A DNA stretch of 64,000 nucleotides from Dolichospermum sp. FACHB-1091. GTDB lineage: Bacteria; Cyanobacteriota; Cyanobacteriia; Cyanobacteriales; Nostocaceae. Shown in pieces: positions 29,557 through 38,029 of this stretch. Under the pieces are notes generated by a model that saw nothing but the letters and a program-made list of their open reading frames with translations, did not search any database and was not told the origin of the DNA. The position numbers and the translations under genes were made by a program. Positions within the stretch are counted from its first letter, which is position 1. Every line of letters begins with the position of its first letter. The stretch lies in NCBI RefSeq assembly GCF_014697585.1, contig NZ_JACJSB010000012.1:62001-126000 (forward strand). The letters are read 5' to 3'.

Positions 29557-29985
29557 GTGAACGCAGCCGAACAAGCCACAAACCTCGAATTTGCCAGCAA
29601 AATTGCTACGGTGGTCAATTTGTTTAAATATGAATTTCCTGATGTCAAATCCGATCTCAAACCCTGGCATAATGACCTGGAAACCAGAGAATTATTAGAT
29701 CCAGATTCCATTGACATCGCTTTTCACTTCCCCGGTGTCAGCAAATCTTGGCGCTGTCGCAGTATTTTAATTCAAATTCGATTTTATCAAGATCCCATCA
29801 CTCATCACCGTCGCGCCATTGGTGTGGAAGCGGCTGGATTTGACCATCGTGGTGAAGTTTGGCGACTTTCTACCGTGGAAACCTGGAGTTTTATGGGTGA
29901 TTCTATACCCTTGGCTGTTGTTGGGGAAAGGCTAAAACAGGTTTGTCGGCAAATTTTAGAGGTGTTTAATCCACCAAGTCAGTAA
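29557..29985 (+). CDS. Conserved cyanobacterial protein, unknown function
   Basis: A 142-residue soluble protein with a GTG start, preceded by AGGAG in TATAGGAGTATT at 11-base spacing. The sequence (SIDIAFHFPGVSKSWRCRS, IGVEAAGFDHRGEVWRLSTV) is globular, alpha/beta in character, with no signal peptide or membrane helix. I do not recognise a named domain. It is divergent from psbQ, so the 145 bases between them hold both promoters. Confidence 0.75.
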   Translation: MNAAEQATNLEFASKIATVVNLFKYEFPDVKSDLKPWHNDLETRELLDPDSIDIAFHFPGVSKSWRCRSILIQIRFYQDPITHHRRAIGVEAAGFDHRGEVWRLSTVETWSFMGDSIPLAVVGERLKQVCRQILEVFNPPSQ

Positions 29986-30148
29986 AAATAATTAACTTTT
30001 CTGTTCATCTAAAGCCTATTACCATCAACGCTTAGAAATTAACGCACCTTTTACGTTAATAATTTATTAATATCACCATCAAAATTAAATGGCTGTAATG
30101 TATTATAAAAAATGTATCAGGTGGACCCGAAGATAAGTATTTACATAC

Positions 30149-31390
30149 ATGAAAAATGCTGCGACAATTCCCAAACGGATTTTATTCTTACATCCCAACT
30201 TTCCCGCTCAATTTCGCCATTTAGCGACAGCTTTAGCCCAAGATAGCAATTACCAAGTTGTATTTGGTACTAATCGTCAGGAAGGAACAATACCTGGCGT
30301 ATTTAAAGCTATTTATCAACCTTCCCGTCAAGCAGCACCCCAAACCCATCATTATGTTCGTAATTTAGAAAATGCAGTTATTACTGGACAAGCTGTATAT
30401 CGAATGGCAGAAAACCTGAAAACACAAGGTTTTATTCCAGATATAATTTATGGTCATTCTGGTTGGGGTCCGACATTATTTATGAAGGAAATTTTTCCCA
30501 AAGCAGAATTATTATGTTTCTTTGAATGGTTTTATCATGGTCGCGGTTCTGATGCTGATTTTGACCCCAGCGAACCATTAAATGCAGATGATTTATGTCG
30601 TATTCGTGTGAAAAATGCCCCGATTTTAATTGATTTATATAATTGTCATCGTGGTCTTTCTCCTACTAATTGGCAACGGCAACAATTTCCCCCAGAATAT
30701 CATAGTAAAATAAATGTTTGTCACGATGGAATTGATACTAATTTTTTTCAACCCCAGCCAGATGCTAAATTAGTTTTACCTCGCATTAATCTTGACCTTT
30801 CTCAAGTTACAGAATTAGTAACCTATGTAGGTAGGGGAATGGAACCTTATCGCGGTTTTCCTCAGTTTATGGAAGCAGTAGCATTAATTCAACAACAACG
30901 GCCAAATTGTCATGTTGTAGTTGTGGGGGAAGATAGGGTAGCTTATGGAAAAACTCTACCAGATGGTAAAACTTATAAACAATTAATGTTAGAAAAGTTA
31001 GATTTGGATTTATCCAGATTACACTTTACTGGTAGACTACCTTATAGTGAATATCTCCAAGTTTTACAAGCTTCTTCAGCCCATATTTATTTAACCCGCC
31101 CTTTTGTTTTATCCTGGTCAATGTTAGAGGCAATGTCAACAGGATGTTTGTTAATAGCTTCTCATACTCCACCGGTTCTAGAAGTAATTGAAGATGGTAA
31201 AAATGGACTGTTGGTAGATTTCTTTTCTCCCCAACAAATTGCTAACAAAGTCAACGCGGCTTTGGATAATTCCCAAGATATGATTCCTATTCGCGCTGCT
31301 GCCAGAAAGACTATAATCAATAACTATGATTTAGCAACATTATTACCACAGCATTTAAATTGGTTGTTAGATAATACTAATTCCAAGTAA
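30149..31390 (+). CDS. Glycosyltransferase, GT4-like
   Basis: A 413-residue glycosyltransferase of the GT-B fold. The N-terminal half has RILFLHPNFPAQFRHLATAL and the acceptor-side DIIYGHSGWG; the C-terminal nucleotide-sugar half has VTYVGRGMEPYRGFPQFMEA, FTGRLPYSEYLQVLQAS and SMLEAMSTGCLLIASHTPP with the conserved E-x7-E region. The substrate is unknown; exopolysaccharide or lipid glycosylation is typical. The stop codon lies within the left end of a repeat, so that element inserted at the gene's very end. Confidence 0.9.
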   Translation: MKNAATIPKRILFLHPNFPAQFRHLATALAQDSNYQVVFGTNRQEGTIPGVFKAIYQPSRQAAPQTHHYVRNLENAVITGQAVYRMAENLKTQGFIPDIIYGHSGWGPTLFMKEIFPKAELLCFFEWFYHGRGSDADFDPSEPLNADDLCRIRVKNAPILIDLYNCHRGLSPTNWQRQQFPPEYHSKINVCHDGIDTNFFQPQPDAKLVLPRINLDLSQVTELVTYVGRGMEPYRGFPQFMEAVALIQQQRPNCHVVVVGEDRVAYGKTLPDGKTYKQLMLEKLDLDLSRLHFTGRLPYSEYLQVLQASSAHIYLTRPFVLSWSMLEAMSTGCLLIASHTPPVLEVIEDGKNGLLVDFFSPQQIANKVNAALDNSQDMIPIRAAARKTIINNYDLATLLPQHLNWLLDNTNSK

Positions 31391-31616
31391 GTGAACGGAA
31401 AAAAACGACATAAGTAACGAAAAGTAAAGTTGCCCAAAACCTCTCCCCTGTTCCCCGTTACAGCAGTTTCCGACATTATGAAGTACAGATATTAATAATA
31501 AAACTCTTGTGGTGCGGGCATCTTTCCCGCACAAAGCGTACCTCACTCAAGCTGAACTTGCTGTAAGAGTTAAGAGTTCCCTCACTATAACGACAATTTT
31601 TCACGCCAACCTACTT
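31385..31616 (+). repeat. Repeat family 3 copy A carrying a nested family 2 element
   Basis: Outer ends AAGTAAGTGAACGG and CACGCCAACCTACTT match those of the 37882-37995 copy (AAGTAGATAAACGG, same right end). Between them sits a complete family 2 element (31459-31565). The outer element is thus split by, or has captured, the inner one. Confidence 0.7.
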
Positions 31617-32171
31617 ATGTGAGGCTGCGCTATTTTTTAAAACCCGGAAAAAGTCCTCAAAAAAAGAGAGTGGGAGGAGGCATTACCAAGCGCCTTTCTC
31701 TCCCACTCTACCATTTGCTGCTGAAGCGTTTAGGAATTTATTCATATAGACGAAACCCGTTAATTAGGGGGGTAATTTGCAGGTTAACGATAACGCCTAT
31801 ATTTAGCAGGTATTCCTGTGCAGCAAATACTAATTTTATTTCTATTTATTTTTTAGACAATCTCTACAAGAGCTTTATGTTAATTGATTCAATCTCTTAA
31901 CAATCCCTTGTTTTGCTTGTCTCATATAATTTAGCCTGGTTTATTTGATGATGGTTGCCAATTTGGCATTTTTCTGAAATTTTTTTGTCGTTGATTATTA
32001 ATCTTTTAAAATTACATTTTACCGGATAATTAATAGGGGGTCAGACCCATCATTCCTAATCTGAATTGATTTGAATGGTCTGTGTTTGTGCCAATTTTTT
32101 TCCAGGATTTTGATTTAACCCTATCCATAACCCTCAAGAAACGCTAAAATCAATCCAGCCTTTGTATTTTC
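31391..32171. other. Intergenic region with nested repeats
   Basis: A 781-bp gap. The left third is the family 3/family 2 nested repeat; a hairpin with a 10-bp stem AGAGTGGGAG / CTCCCACTCT lies at about 31667-31714. The remainder is AT-rich, with the promoter of the downstream kinase. Open frames here overlap the repeat and hairpin and are not convincing. Confidence 0.55.
31459..31565 (+). repeat. MITE-like element, family 2 copy B
   Basis: 107 bp with ends TACAGCAGTTT and AACTTGCTGTA (imperfect inverted repeats) and an internal hairpin around GTGCGGGCATCTTTCCCGCAC. It aligns along its whole length with 48438-48543. Confidence 0.75.
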
Positions 32172-33866
32172 GTGGTTTTGACCCAGATAACTCAGAGTGC
32201 GGTTCACTGCATAAATCCTCATTGTCAACGTCCTTATCCCCAACCCTGGGGAAACAAATTCTGTAACAGTTGTGGCGCACAGTTGCATTTGTTAGAACGT
32301 TATTCCCCTCTTAAACCACTAGGATCAGGGGGATTTGCTCAAATTTATACAATTTGGGATGAAAAGACACAAACAGAAAAAGTCCTCAAGGTGCTGGTAG
32401 AGACTTCACCGAAGGCCCTGGAATTGTTCATGCAAGAGGCGGAAGTTTTAAGTAATTTACGTAATAATGGAGTGCCAAAAGTTGATGCTGATGGGTATTT
32501 TCAAGTCAATTTGATCAATCCTAAACCCCGTCAATTACCATGTTTAGTGATGGAAAAAATCAATGGCTACACTTTAGAGGAGGTATTAATAAATTCTCCC
32601 CAAGGTTGTCCAGAAGATTTAGTTTTATCTTGGTTTATTCAAGCTGTACAGATTTTGCAGGAGTTACACAAGCGCCAAATTATTCACCGAGATATAAAGC
32701 CTTCTAATTTAATGTTACGGACTTCTACACCCGCTAAACCCTTGAAGGATGATAAGTTAGTCCTAATTGATTTTGGGGGTGCTAAACAAGTTAGTGGTTC
32801 AGTTTTAAAATCCCATTCTACCTCCACCCGCTTATACTCGTCCGGTTATAGTCCTCAAGAACAAATTCATGGTAGTAATGTCGGTCCTGGGGCAGATTTT
32901 TATGCTTTGGGACGGACTATGATTCAATTACTAACGGGTAAATATCCACCTGAACTGGAAGACAGTCTCACGGGAAAATTACGGTGGCGTAATTATTGTC
33001 AGATTAAACCAGATTTAGCAGACTTGCTAGATGAAATGGTACAGGATGACGTGCGATCGCGTCCAGAACACGCAGGTGTTATTCACAAAAAATTATTAAA
33101 GATTGCTTCCCCATTACCACGGGAAGGATTATTTACCCGCATTAGTAAATATTTAGTGAAATTAGTCACTCAATTTTTCCAAGCTATAGGTAATACAACT
33201 TTATTTATTATTCGGGGAATATTTAAGTTTTTATTTGCTTGTTTGGTGACTTTTTGGGTAATGATTTTGACTAGTATTTCCACAGGAATAGCCACTATGA
33301 TTGGTTGTATTCTGGCTTATCATAGCAGTTTAGGCGATCGCTGGCTAGAATTACTAGCCTATCAATTACCAACACTGGTCAAAAATCAACCGTACATAGC
33401 CGCAGAAACCATAGTCTACGCTTTTGCAGGTTTGGGAACAGCTTGGGGACTAAGTTTGTCAGGTTGTTTTGGACAAAAGCGACGGTTTCTCGTTTCTGCT
33501 TTAATGGGTTTTGTTGGTTATAGTTTAGGCTGGATAGCTTGTCAATTCATTCCCACTCAAAGTCATAGTGAAAACTTGGTAATATGGATTTTGATATCAC
33601 TTCCCATACTGACATTAGGTTTAGGTATTCGCACTCATAAAATCGCTTATGCTGTAATTGCTGGTTTGGTTAGTGCTTATTTGATCAGTGTTTTCACTAA
33701 CTTAGGATTAGGACTACATTTATTTCATTTTTCCAGAGAACCGCAAGGGTTTGATATATTTTCACCTCTAGGTTTTTTTAGTCTTGTGAGTATCTTAATT
33801 AGTTTTTGCTTAAGTATCAGCTATTACTTAATTAGTCCTTGTTTACGTTGGTTAGGTTGGAGGTAA
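32172..33866 (+). CDS. 4-Cys Ser/Thr protein kinase with membrane C-terminus
   Basis: A 564-residue eukaryotic-type kinase beginning with GTG. N-terminal zinc-ribbon cysteines 13, 18, 31 and 34 are followed by the kinase domain (about 43-310): GSGGFAQIY, Lys73 in VLKVL, IIHRDIKPSNLM (Asp174), LIDFGGAK (Asp200, with Gly-Gly after DF). The last 230 residues hold at least five to six hydrophobic helices, for example FIIRGIFKFLFACLVTFWVM and LVIWILISLPILTLGLG. This is unlike the single-anchor kinase at 9256-10398. The membrane part could sense or transport a signal; the ligand is unknown. Confidence 0.92.
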   Translation: MVLTQITQSAVHCINPHCQRPYPQPWGNKFCNSCGAQLHLLERYSPLKPLGSGGFAQIYTIWDEKTQTEKVLKVLVETSPKALELFMQEAEVLSNLRNNGVPKVDADGYFQVNLINPKPRQLPCLVMEKINGYTLEEVLINSPQGCPEDLVLSWFIQAVQILQELHKRQIIHRDIKPSNLMLRTSTPAKPLKDDKLVLIDFGGAKQVSGSVLKSHSTSTRLYSSGYSPQEQIHGSNVGPGADFYALGRTMIQLLTGKYPPELEDSLTGKLRWRNYCQIKPDLADLLDEMVQDDVRSRPEHAGVIHKKLLKIASPLPREGLFTRISKYLVKLVTQFFQAIGNTTLFIIRGIFKFLFACLVTFWVMILTSISTGIATMIGCILAYHSSLGDRWLELLAYQLPTLVKNQPYIAAETIVYAFAGLGTAWGLSLSGCFGQKRRFLVSALMGFVGYSLGWIACQFIPTQSHSENLVIWILISLPILTLGLGIRTHKIAYAVIAGLVSAYLISVFTNLGLGLHLFHFSREPQGFDIFSPLGFFSLVSILISFCLSISYYLISPCLRWLGWR

Positions 33867-33890
33867 AAAAACCTCACCAAAACACAGATA

Positions 33891-33920
33891 CCCCTGGTTC
33901 ATTTTGTGGTGAACCAGAGG
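33891..33920 (+). terminator. Hairpin downstream of the kinase
   Basis: CCCCTGGTTC and GAACCAGAGG form a 10-bp stem with one mismatch and a loop of 10 bases, 25 bases after the stop codon. No T-run follows, so intrinsic strength is uncertain. Confidence 0.5.
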
Positions 33921-34156
33921 CATCTCATAATTGGTAGACTATAAATCTTTCGGTATACTCAAGTTGACACTAATGTACACTGTTTGTTCCCATTTGCATA
34001 GTTCTGTAATAACAATTTATATAATTTTTGTATATTCTTAATTATTTTTTTATATTTGAGATTTACTTAAACTATTTTTGACTTCCGCCCTGCGGTACTA
34101 GTTCCCCCCAAAACCATCCCTTATCGCTCTGTGGAAATTCTTGGGGGTTTTGTTTT

Positions 34157-35122
34157 CTAAAACTCTGAGTTATTTTCTAACCATTGTTCTAAATCAGTGA
34201 CAGTGGAGAAATCTAAGAGTGCTTCACCGAGTAATTCTAATTGGTCAATTGTCAATGTCCGAATTGTCTCAATGAATGATGATTCAATTACACCAATTCG
34301 CCGATTTAGTTGCCGGAAAATCAGTTGTTGTTCTCCCTGCTCTATTCCCCTTTCTACCCCTCGTTCCATTGCTAATTCTTCTGTTGGACTAATAAAAGGC
34401 ATTTGATTTTCCTCCTCCAAATGTTTAATTTTAGCGACTAATCCCTGTTGCAATTCTTTGGGCAATGTCATCATTTTATCAATTATCTTAAAAAGGTTAA
34501 CAATCTTTTCTTTTGTTAAGCCTCGCTCGTAAAGTCCCCTAACTAATGTCCATTTCCACTGTTCCCGTTCTGCTAAATTACCTGTGGTGGCTTTGGTTTT
34601 CAAATGCGCCATTACTATGATAGCAAAGGGATTATCACTTGATTCTAGTTCATTCCACCGTGATTCATAGTCCAGGAGTTTAGCAATGGGGAACTTCAGA
34701 CTTAATTCACAATCTAACATTGCTTGATGATAACTGTTAGGTCGCCAAGTGGAACTCGTATCACCTAAAATCGCCAAACTCACGACAAATTGGTGATAAA
34801 GGTCAAAGGCACGATAATTATAAGTGTACATCCGTTCTCGGAAGTCAACATCATATTGGCTTTGAATTTCAATATGAATTAAAATCCATACTTGTGTTTT
34901 ATCCAATAACCAAACTTTATAAAGTTTATCGGCTATGCGTTTTTCAGTTGCTGATGAAGCCGTAATTTCTTGCAGTTCTTTATCTAGTGATTCCGGTGGT
35001 TTTGTCCAATCAATTGCTTTATAAGCTACAGGAAAGAAGAAGGATAAAAAACTATCAAAATATTCGTTTAATGCTTCTTTCCAGGATTCATCGTAATTCG
35101 CCGTGATTTCATTTTTGTTCAT
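34157..35122 (-). CDS. Rpn/PD-(D/E)XK family protein, DUF4351
   Basis: A 321-residue member of the Rpn/transposase-like nuclease group common in cyanobacteria. The PD-(D/E)XK-like core is around VWILIHIEIQSQYD (E-x-Q in place of E-x-K), followed by FRERMYTYNYRAFDLY. The C-terminal DUF4351 is visible in FRQLNRRIGVIESSFIETIR and LTIDQLELLGEALLDFS. Family members can promote recombination, but individual function is unproven. A second paralogue lies at 47539-48369. Monocistronic, divergent from the M20 gene. Confidence 0.85.
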   Translation of the reverse strand: MNKNEITANYDESWKEALNEYFDSFLSFFFPVAYKAIDWTKPPESLDKELQEITASSATEKRIADKLYKVWLLDKTQVWILIHIEIQSQYDVDFRERMYTYNYRAFDLYHQFVVSLAILGDTSSTWRPNSYHQAMLDCELSLKFPIAKLLDYESRWNELESSDNPFAIIVMAHLKTKATTGNLAEREQWKWTLVRGLYERGLTKEKIVNLFKIIDKMMTLPKELQQGLVAKIKHLEEENQMPFISPTEELAMERGVERGIEQGEQQLIFRQLNRRIGVIESSFIETIRTLTIDQLELLGEALLDFSTVTDLEQWLENNSEF

Positions 35123-35179
35123 AAAATGCTATACTAATAATTGTGGTAATTCAGTCCCAATTAATTTAGAATTATTTCC

Positions 35180-36370
35180 ATGCTCAACAGAATCAAAGAA
35201 TTATCAACAAGTATATCATCTCGATTAGTCGAAATCCGCCGACATATTCATGCACATCCAGAATTGAGCGGAGAAGAATATCAAACCGCTGCTTTTATTG
35301 CTGGTGTATTATCTGCCAATGGACTGCACGTAGAAGAGGGAATAGGCAGAACAGGTGTCATTGGTGAATTAAAAGGGACTAAATATACTGATAGTGTACT
35401 GGCAATTCGCACTGATATGGATGCTTTACCCATTCAAGAACGTACAAGTTTAGAATATGCTTCTCGGATTCCCGGAGTTATGCACGCTTGTGGTCATGAT
35501 ATTCATACTACAGTAGGTTTGGGAACAGCGATGGTACTTTCCCAAATTGCCTCAGAATTGGGGGGAAAAGTGAGGTTTATATTTCAACCAGCAGAAGAAA
35601 TAGCTCAAGGTGCAAATTGGATGGTAAAAGATGGAGTTATGAATAATGTTGCGGCCATTTTAGGGTTGCACGTTTTTCCTTCCATTCCCGCAGGTTCAGT
35701 TGGTATTCGTTATGGTGCGTTAACAGCCGCAGCAGACGATTTAGAGATTATTATTATTGGTGAATCTGGACACGGTGCGCGTCCCCATGAAGCCATAGAT
35801 GCGATTTGGATTGCATCACAAGTAATTACATCATTACAACAGGCCATTAGTCGTACCCAAAATCCTTTACGTCCCGTAGTATTGAGTATTGGTAAAATAA
35901 ATGGTGGGAGAGCGCCAAACGTAATTGCTGATAGAGTACAATTATTGGGGACAGTGCGATCGCTACATCCAGAAACCCGTAATAATTTACCAGATTGGAT
36001 TGAAAAGATAGTAGCTAACGTTTGTAATTCTTATAATGCGAAATATCAAGTTAATTATCGTCAAGGTGTACCCAGTGTCCAAAATGATAATACGCTAACG
36101 CAGCTATTACAATCAGCAGCCGAAGAAGCCTGGACTAATGATCGTGTACAGATTTTACCAGAACCATCCTTAGGTGCAGAAGATTTTTCAATTTATTTAG
36201 AACACGCCCCTGGTGCAATGTTTCGCTTGGGTGTAGGCTATGAAGAGAGAATAATTAATCATCCCCTGCATCATCCACAATTTGAAGTTGATGAATCTGC
36301 TATTATGACAGGAGTAGTCACCCTAGCTTATGCAGCTTACAAATATTGGTTAAATAAGTCAGAACCGTGA
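35180..36370 (+). CDS. M20 family amidohydrolase
   Basis: A 396-residue zinc-dependent hydrolase of the M20D type (N-acyl-amino-acid amidohydrolase, IAA-amino-acid hydrolase-like). Visible blocks are EIRRHIHAHPELSGEEYQTA, TDMDALPIQE, MHACGHDIHTT with metal ligands, FQPAEEIAQGANWMV with the catalytic Glu region, GHGARPHEAIDAI and SLGAEDFSIYLE. No signal peptide, so cytoplasmic. Substrate is not predictable. It starts 57 bases from the divergent DUF4351 gene. Confidence 0.93.
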   Translation: MLNRIKELSTSISSRLVEIRRHIHAHPELSGEEYQTAAFIAGVLSANGLHVEEGIGRTGVIGELKGTKYTDSVLAIRTDMDALPIQERTSLEYASRIPGVMHACGHDIHTTVGLGTAMVLSQIASELGGKVRFIFQPAEEIAQGANWMVKDGVMNNVAAILGLHVFPSIPAGSVGIRYGALTAAADDLEIIIIGESGHGARPHEAIDAIWIASQVITSLQQAISRTQNPLRPVVLSIGKINGGRAPNVIADRVQLLGTVRSLHPETRNNLPDWIEKIVANVCNSYNAKYQVNYRQGVPSVQNDNTLTQLLQSAAEEAWTNDRVQILPEPSLGAEDFSIYLEHAPGAMFRLGVGYEERIINHPLHHPQFEVDESAIMTGVVTLAYAAYKYWLNKSEP

Positions 36371-36463
36371 TTTGGCTGATTAGGATTTCCATGATCAATT
36401 AATCAAACAAATCAGGTTTTGAAATTTCTCTTTAAATAAATTCAAAAAGTCAGATACTCAATC

Positions 36464-36778
36464 ATGTCACAAATCGAAACCATAGATTCAAACCCATCAG
36501 AAAAAAGCATTGATAACTGGTACTTGGTAACTGTTCGTTCCAAAAAAAGAGAAGTATTTTTGAAATATTTGAATATAGCTATTAGCCAAAATCAACTACA
36601 AGACTTGGTAATAGAAATCAAAATTCCCCAAGAAGCAGTTTATCAAGACATCGTTTTATTAAAAACGAGTAATTTCAAAACTGCTTATATACAACTAAAA
36701 AATATTGAATGTTTCCAAAATATCGAACGCAAACCCCTAGCACTACAACAAGTAAATAGAATGTTAGGGATTACTTAA
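36464..36778 (+). CDS. NGN (NusG N-terminal)-like small protein
   Basis: A 104-residue soluble protein. From residue 19, DNWYLVTVRSKKREVFLKYL and then VIEIKIPQEAVYQDIVLL recall the NGN domain of NusG (W-Y-x-V, helix, then a beta strand ending in I/VP). NusG's KOW domain is missing. NGN domains bind RNA polymerase to aid elongation. A stand-alone NGN could act as an anti-termination or species-specific NusG paralogue, but the match is by eye and the role is inference. Alternatively an unrelated small ferredoxin-fold protein. Confidence 0.6.
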   Translation: MSQIETIDSNPSEKSIDNWYLVTVRSKKREVFLKYLNIAISQNQLQDLVIEIKIPQEAVYQDIVLLKTSNFKTAYIQLKNIECFQNIERKPLALQQVNRMLGIT

Positions 36779-36904
36779 AACCTCCAGAAGAAAATAGAGA
36801 CAGGGAAAGTAGATCAAGATCAAGGGTGAGAGATAAAGAGTGAGAGTTTGAGAAATGGAGTTTTTGATTTTCACACCTCAATTCAGCAGCACCAAAAAAT
36901 TCCT

Positions 36905-36974
36905 CGTTCCCTGTTCCCTGTTAAGAGTTCCCTGTTCCCTTGTCATAACGACAATTTTTAACGCCAACCTACTT
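36905..36974 (+). repeat. Repeat family 3, right-end fragment with heptamers
   Basis: CCCTGTTCCC heptamer units followed by CATAACGACAATTTTTAACG and CCAACCTACTT, the right end of family 3. The left end is missing. It ends six bases before the DUF167 start codon and so forms that gene's 5' untranslated region. Confidence 0.7.
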
Positions 36975-36979
36975 AGATA

Positions 36980-37204
36980 ATGCAAAAAATAGTAAAAGTT
37001 AAACCAAACTCCCAGCAGCAAAAGATTGAAGAATTAGCAGATGGTAGTTTAATTGTACATTTAAAATCACCACCAATAGACGGTAAAGCCAACGAAGAAC
37101 TAATTAAACTATTAGCCAAAAAATTTGATGTTCCTAAATCATCTATTACAATTAAATCTGGTGTAACATCTAGAAACAAACTCATTACAATTGATAAAAA
37201 TTAG
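36980..37204 (+). CDS. DUF167 (YggU-like) protein
   Basis: A 74-residue protein of the DUF167/YggU family. Visible features: [19 protein letters not shown], the family core [20 protein letters not shown] with PPxxGKANE, and [17 protein letters not shown]. Known structures are small alpha/beta folds of unknown function. Length is normal for the short cyanobacterial form. Transcription may start inside or upstream of the adjoining repeat. Confidence 0.9.
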   Translation: MQKIVKVKPNSQQQKIEELADGSLIVHLKSPPIDGKANEELIKLLAKKFDVPKSSITIKSGVTSRNKLITIDKN

Positions 37205-37210
37205 ACATCA

Positions 37211-37354
37211 ATGGTACAGCACCCCCAGAATATCCCAAGCCTGGCTATGGGTAAGGAGGAAGCTGCTTATTGGTTGAGAATGGCTATGCAACGCAAAAGT
37301 CCTAAACTGGTATTAATGGCGTTACGGTGTTTGTTGACAGACCCGAATAGATAA
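37211..37354 (+). CDS. Short hypothetical protein or fragment
   Basis: A 47-residue open frame starting MVQHPQNIPSLAMGK and ending ALRCLLTDPNR, six bases after the DUF167 stop. The C-terminal half (EEAAYWLRMAMQRKSPKLVL) is Arg/Leu rich and looks like genuine protein. I do not recognise it. It may be a real small gene in an operon with DUF167 or the relic of a longer one. Confidence 0.4.
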   Translation: MVQHPQNIPSLAMGKEEAAYWLRMAMQRKSPKLVLMALRCLLTDPNR

Positions 37355-37393
37355 TAAAAATTATAGAATTGCCTTACTTTGTTATCAGGGACA

Positions 37394-37473
37394 ATGCACG
37401 TTATTAGTTTTAGAATCTTAAGAGAGTATGCAGAAAACCATGCAGATTGTCAGGAAGCCCTGAATAATTGGTA
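37394..37473 (+). pseudogene. HigB-like toxin, 5' fragment
   Basis: The first 27 residues, MHVISFRILREYAENHAD and CQEALNNWY, match the N-terminus of HigB/RelE-type mRNA interferases of the MHVIS type. The start has an AGGGA just upstream. The reading frame then enters a MITE-like element at 37474 and the rest of the toxin is not found after it, so the gene is broken. No cognate HTH antitoxin is visible nearby. Confidence 0.7.
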
Positions 37474-37599
37474 TACAGCAGTTTTCATGTATTTGTACCA
37501 CACGCTAATTTTTCTATTCCTTTCTTCCTTTCTTCCTTTGCGTCTTTGCGCCTTTGCATGAGATATAAAATGTGGTTCATTTACCCGAAAATCGCTGTA
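37474..37599 (+). repeat. MITE-like element with TACAGC ends
   Basis: Begins TACAGCAGTTTTC and ends GAAAATCGCTGTA, forming terminal inverted repeats like those of family 2; the interior differs (CTTTCTTCCTTTGCGTC). It sits exactly where the higB-like frame stops making sense. A TA dinucleotide lies at both ends. Confidence 0.65.
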
Positions 37600-37761
37600 A
37601 GTGCATAAGCAATTGCCAAAATTTGATTAATAATCACACTGACGGTATTCTCCTTTATCCTACATTGTTTTTGATTTACTGACAAGTAAGTTGGGGTGAA
37701 ACAACCAAAATCTGTAAAGATAAGTAAATACGGAGAAAACATCTAGTAAAGTGATTGAGAT

Positions 37762-37827
37762 ATGGGCGCTCGTTTAAGAGTATTTTTAACTCAGAAGGTT
37801 AATCAACAGAAGACGAAACTCTGTTAA
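37762..37827 (+). pseudogene. IS630-like transposase N-terminal fragment
   Basis: A 21-residue frame starting MGARLRVFLTQ, which recalls the common N-terminus of cyanobacterial IS630-type transposases (xARLRVFLT). No further transposase sequence follows. The match is very short, so this is tentative. Confidence 0.3.
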
Positions 37828-37881
37828 ACCTGATCACTGTGGGTGTGCCACAAAAAGTCAACTAGTCCAAAAACTCAACAT

Positions 37882-37995
37882 AAGTAGATAAACGGAAAAA
37901 AACCGACATAAGTAACGAAAAGTAAAGTTCCCTGTTCCCAGTTAAGAGTTCCCTGTTCCCTTGTCATAACGACAATTTTTCACGCCAACCTACTT
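37882..37995 (+). repeat. Repeat family 3 copy B with heptamers
   Basis: Ends AAGTAG and CTACTT; carries ACATAAGTAACGAAAAGTAA on the left, TTCCCTG heptamers in the middle and ACGACAATTTTTCACGCC on the right. Left half matches 31385-31430 and the right half matches 31587-31616 and 36940-36974. It lies 34 bases upstream of leuB. Confidence 0.75.
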
Positions 37996-38029
37996 GTATT
38001 TGTAAACATTCACCCAGCAAAACCCAACC

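Larger units (their letters stand above)
37205..38029. other. Intergenic region with gene remnants and repeats
   Basis: An 825-bp gap. It holds a short open frame (37211-37354), the 5' end of a higB-like toxin gene cut by a MITE-like element (37394-37599), a tiny IS630-like fragment (37762-37827), and a family 3 repeat (37882-37995). This looks like an insertion hot spot between DUF167 and leuB. Confidence 0.6.

Noticed and set aside
31619-31900. 93-residue plus-strand frame beginning MRLRYFLKPG
   Set aside because: It starts just after repeat sequence and runs through a hairpin (AGAGTGGGAG / CTCCCACTCT); composition is not that of neighbouring proteins.
34090-34156. Terminator for the DUF4351 gene (CCCCCAA...TTGGGGG)
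   Set aside because: The stem is only about 7 bp with a long loop and the flanking text pairs equally well in other ways.
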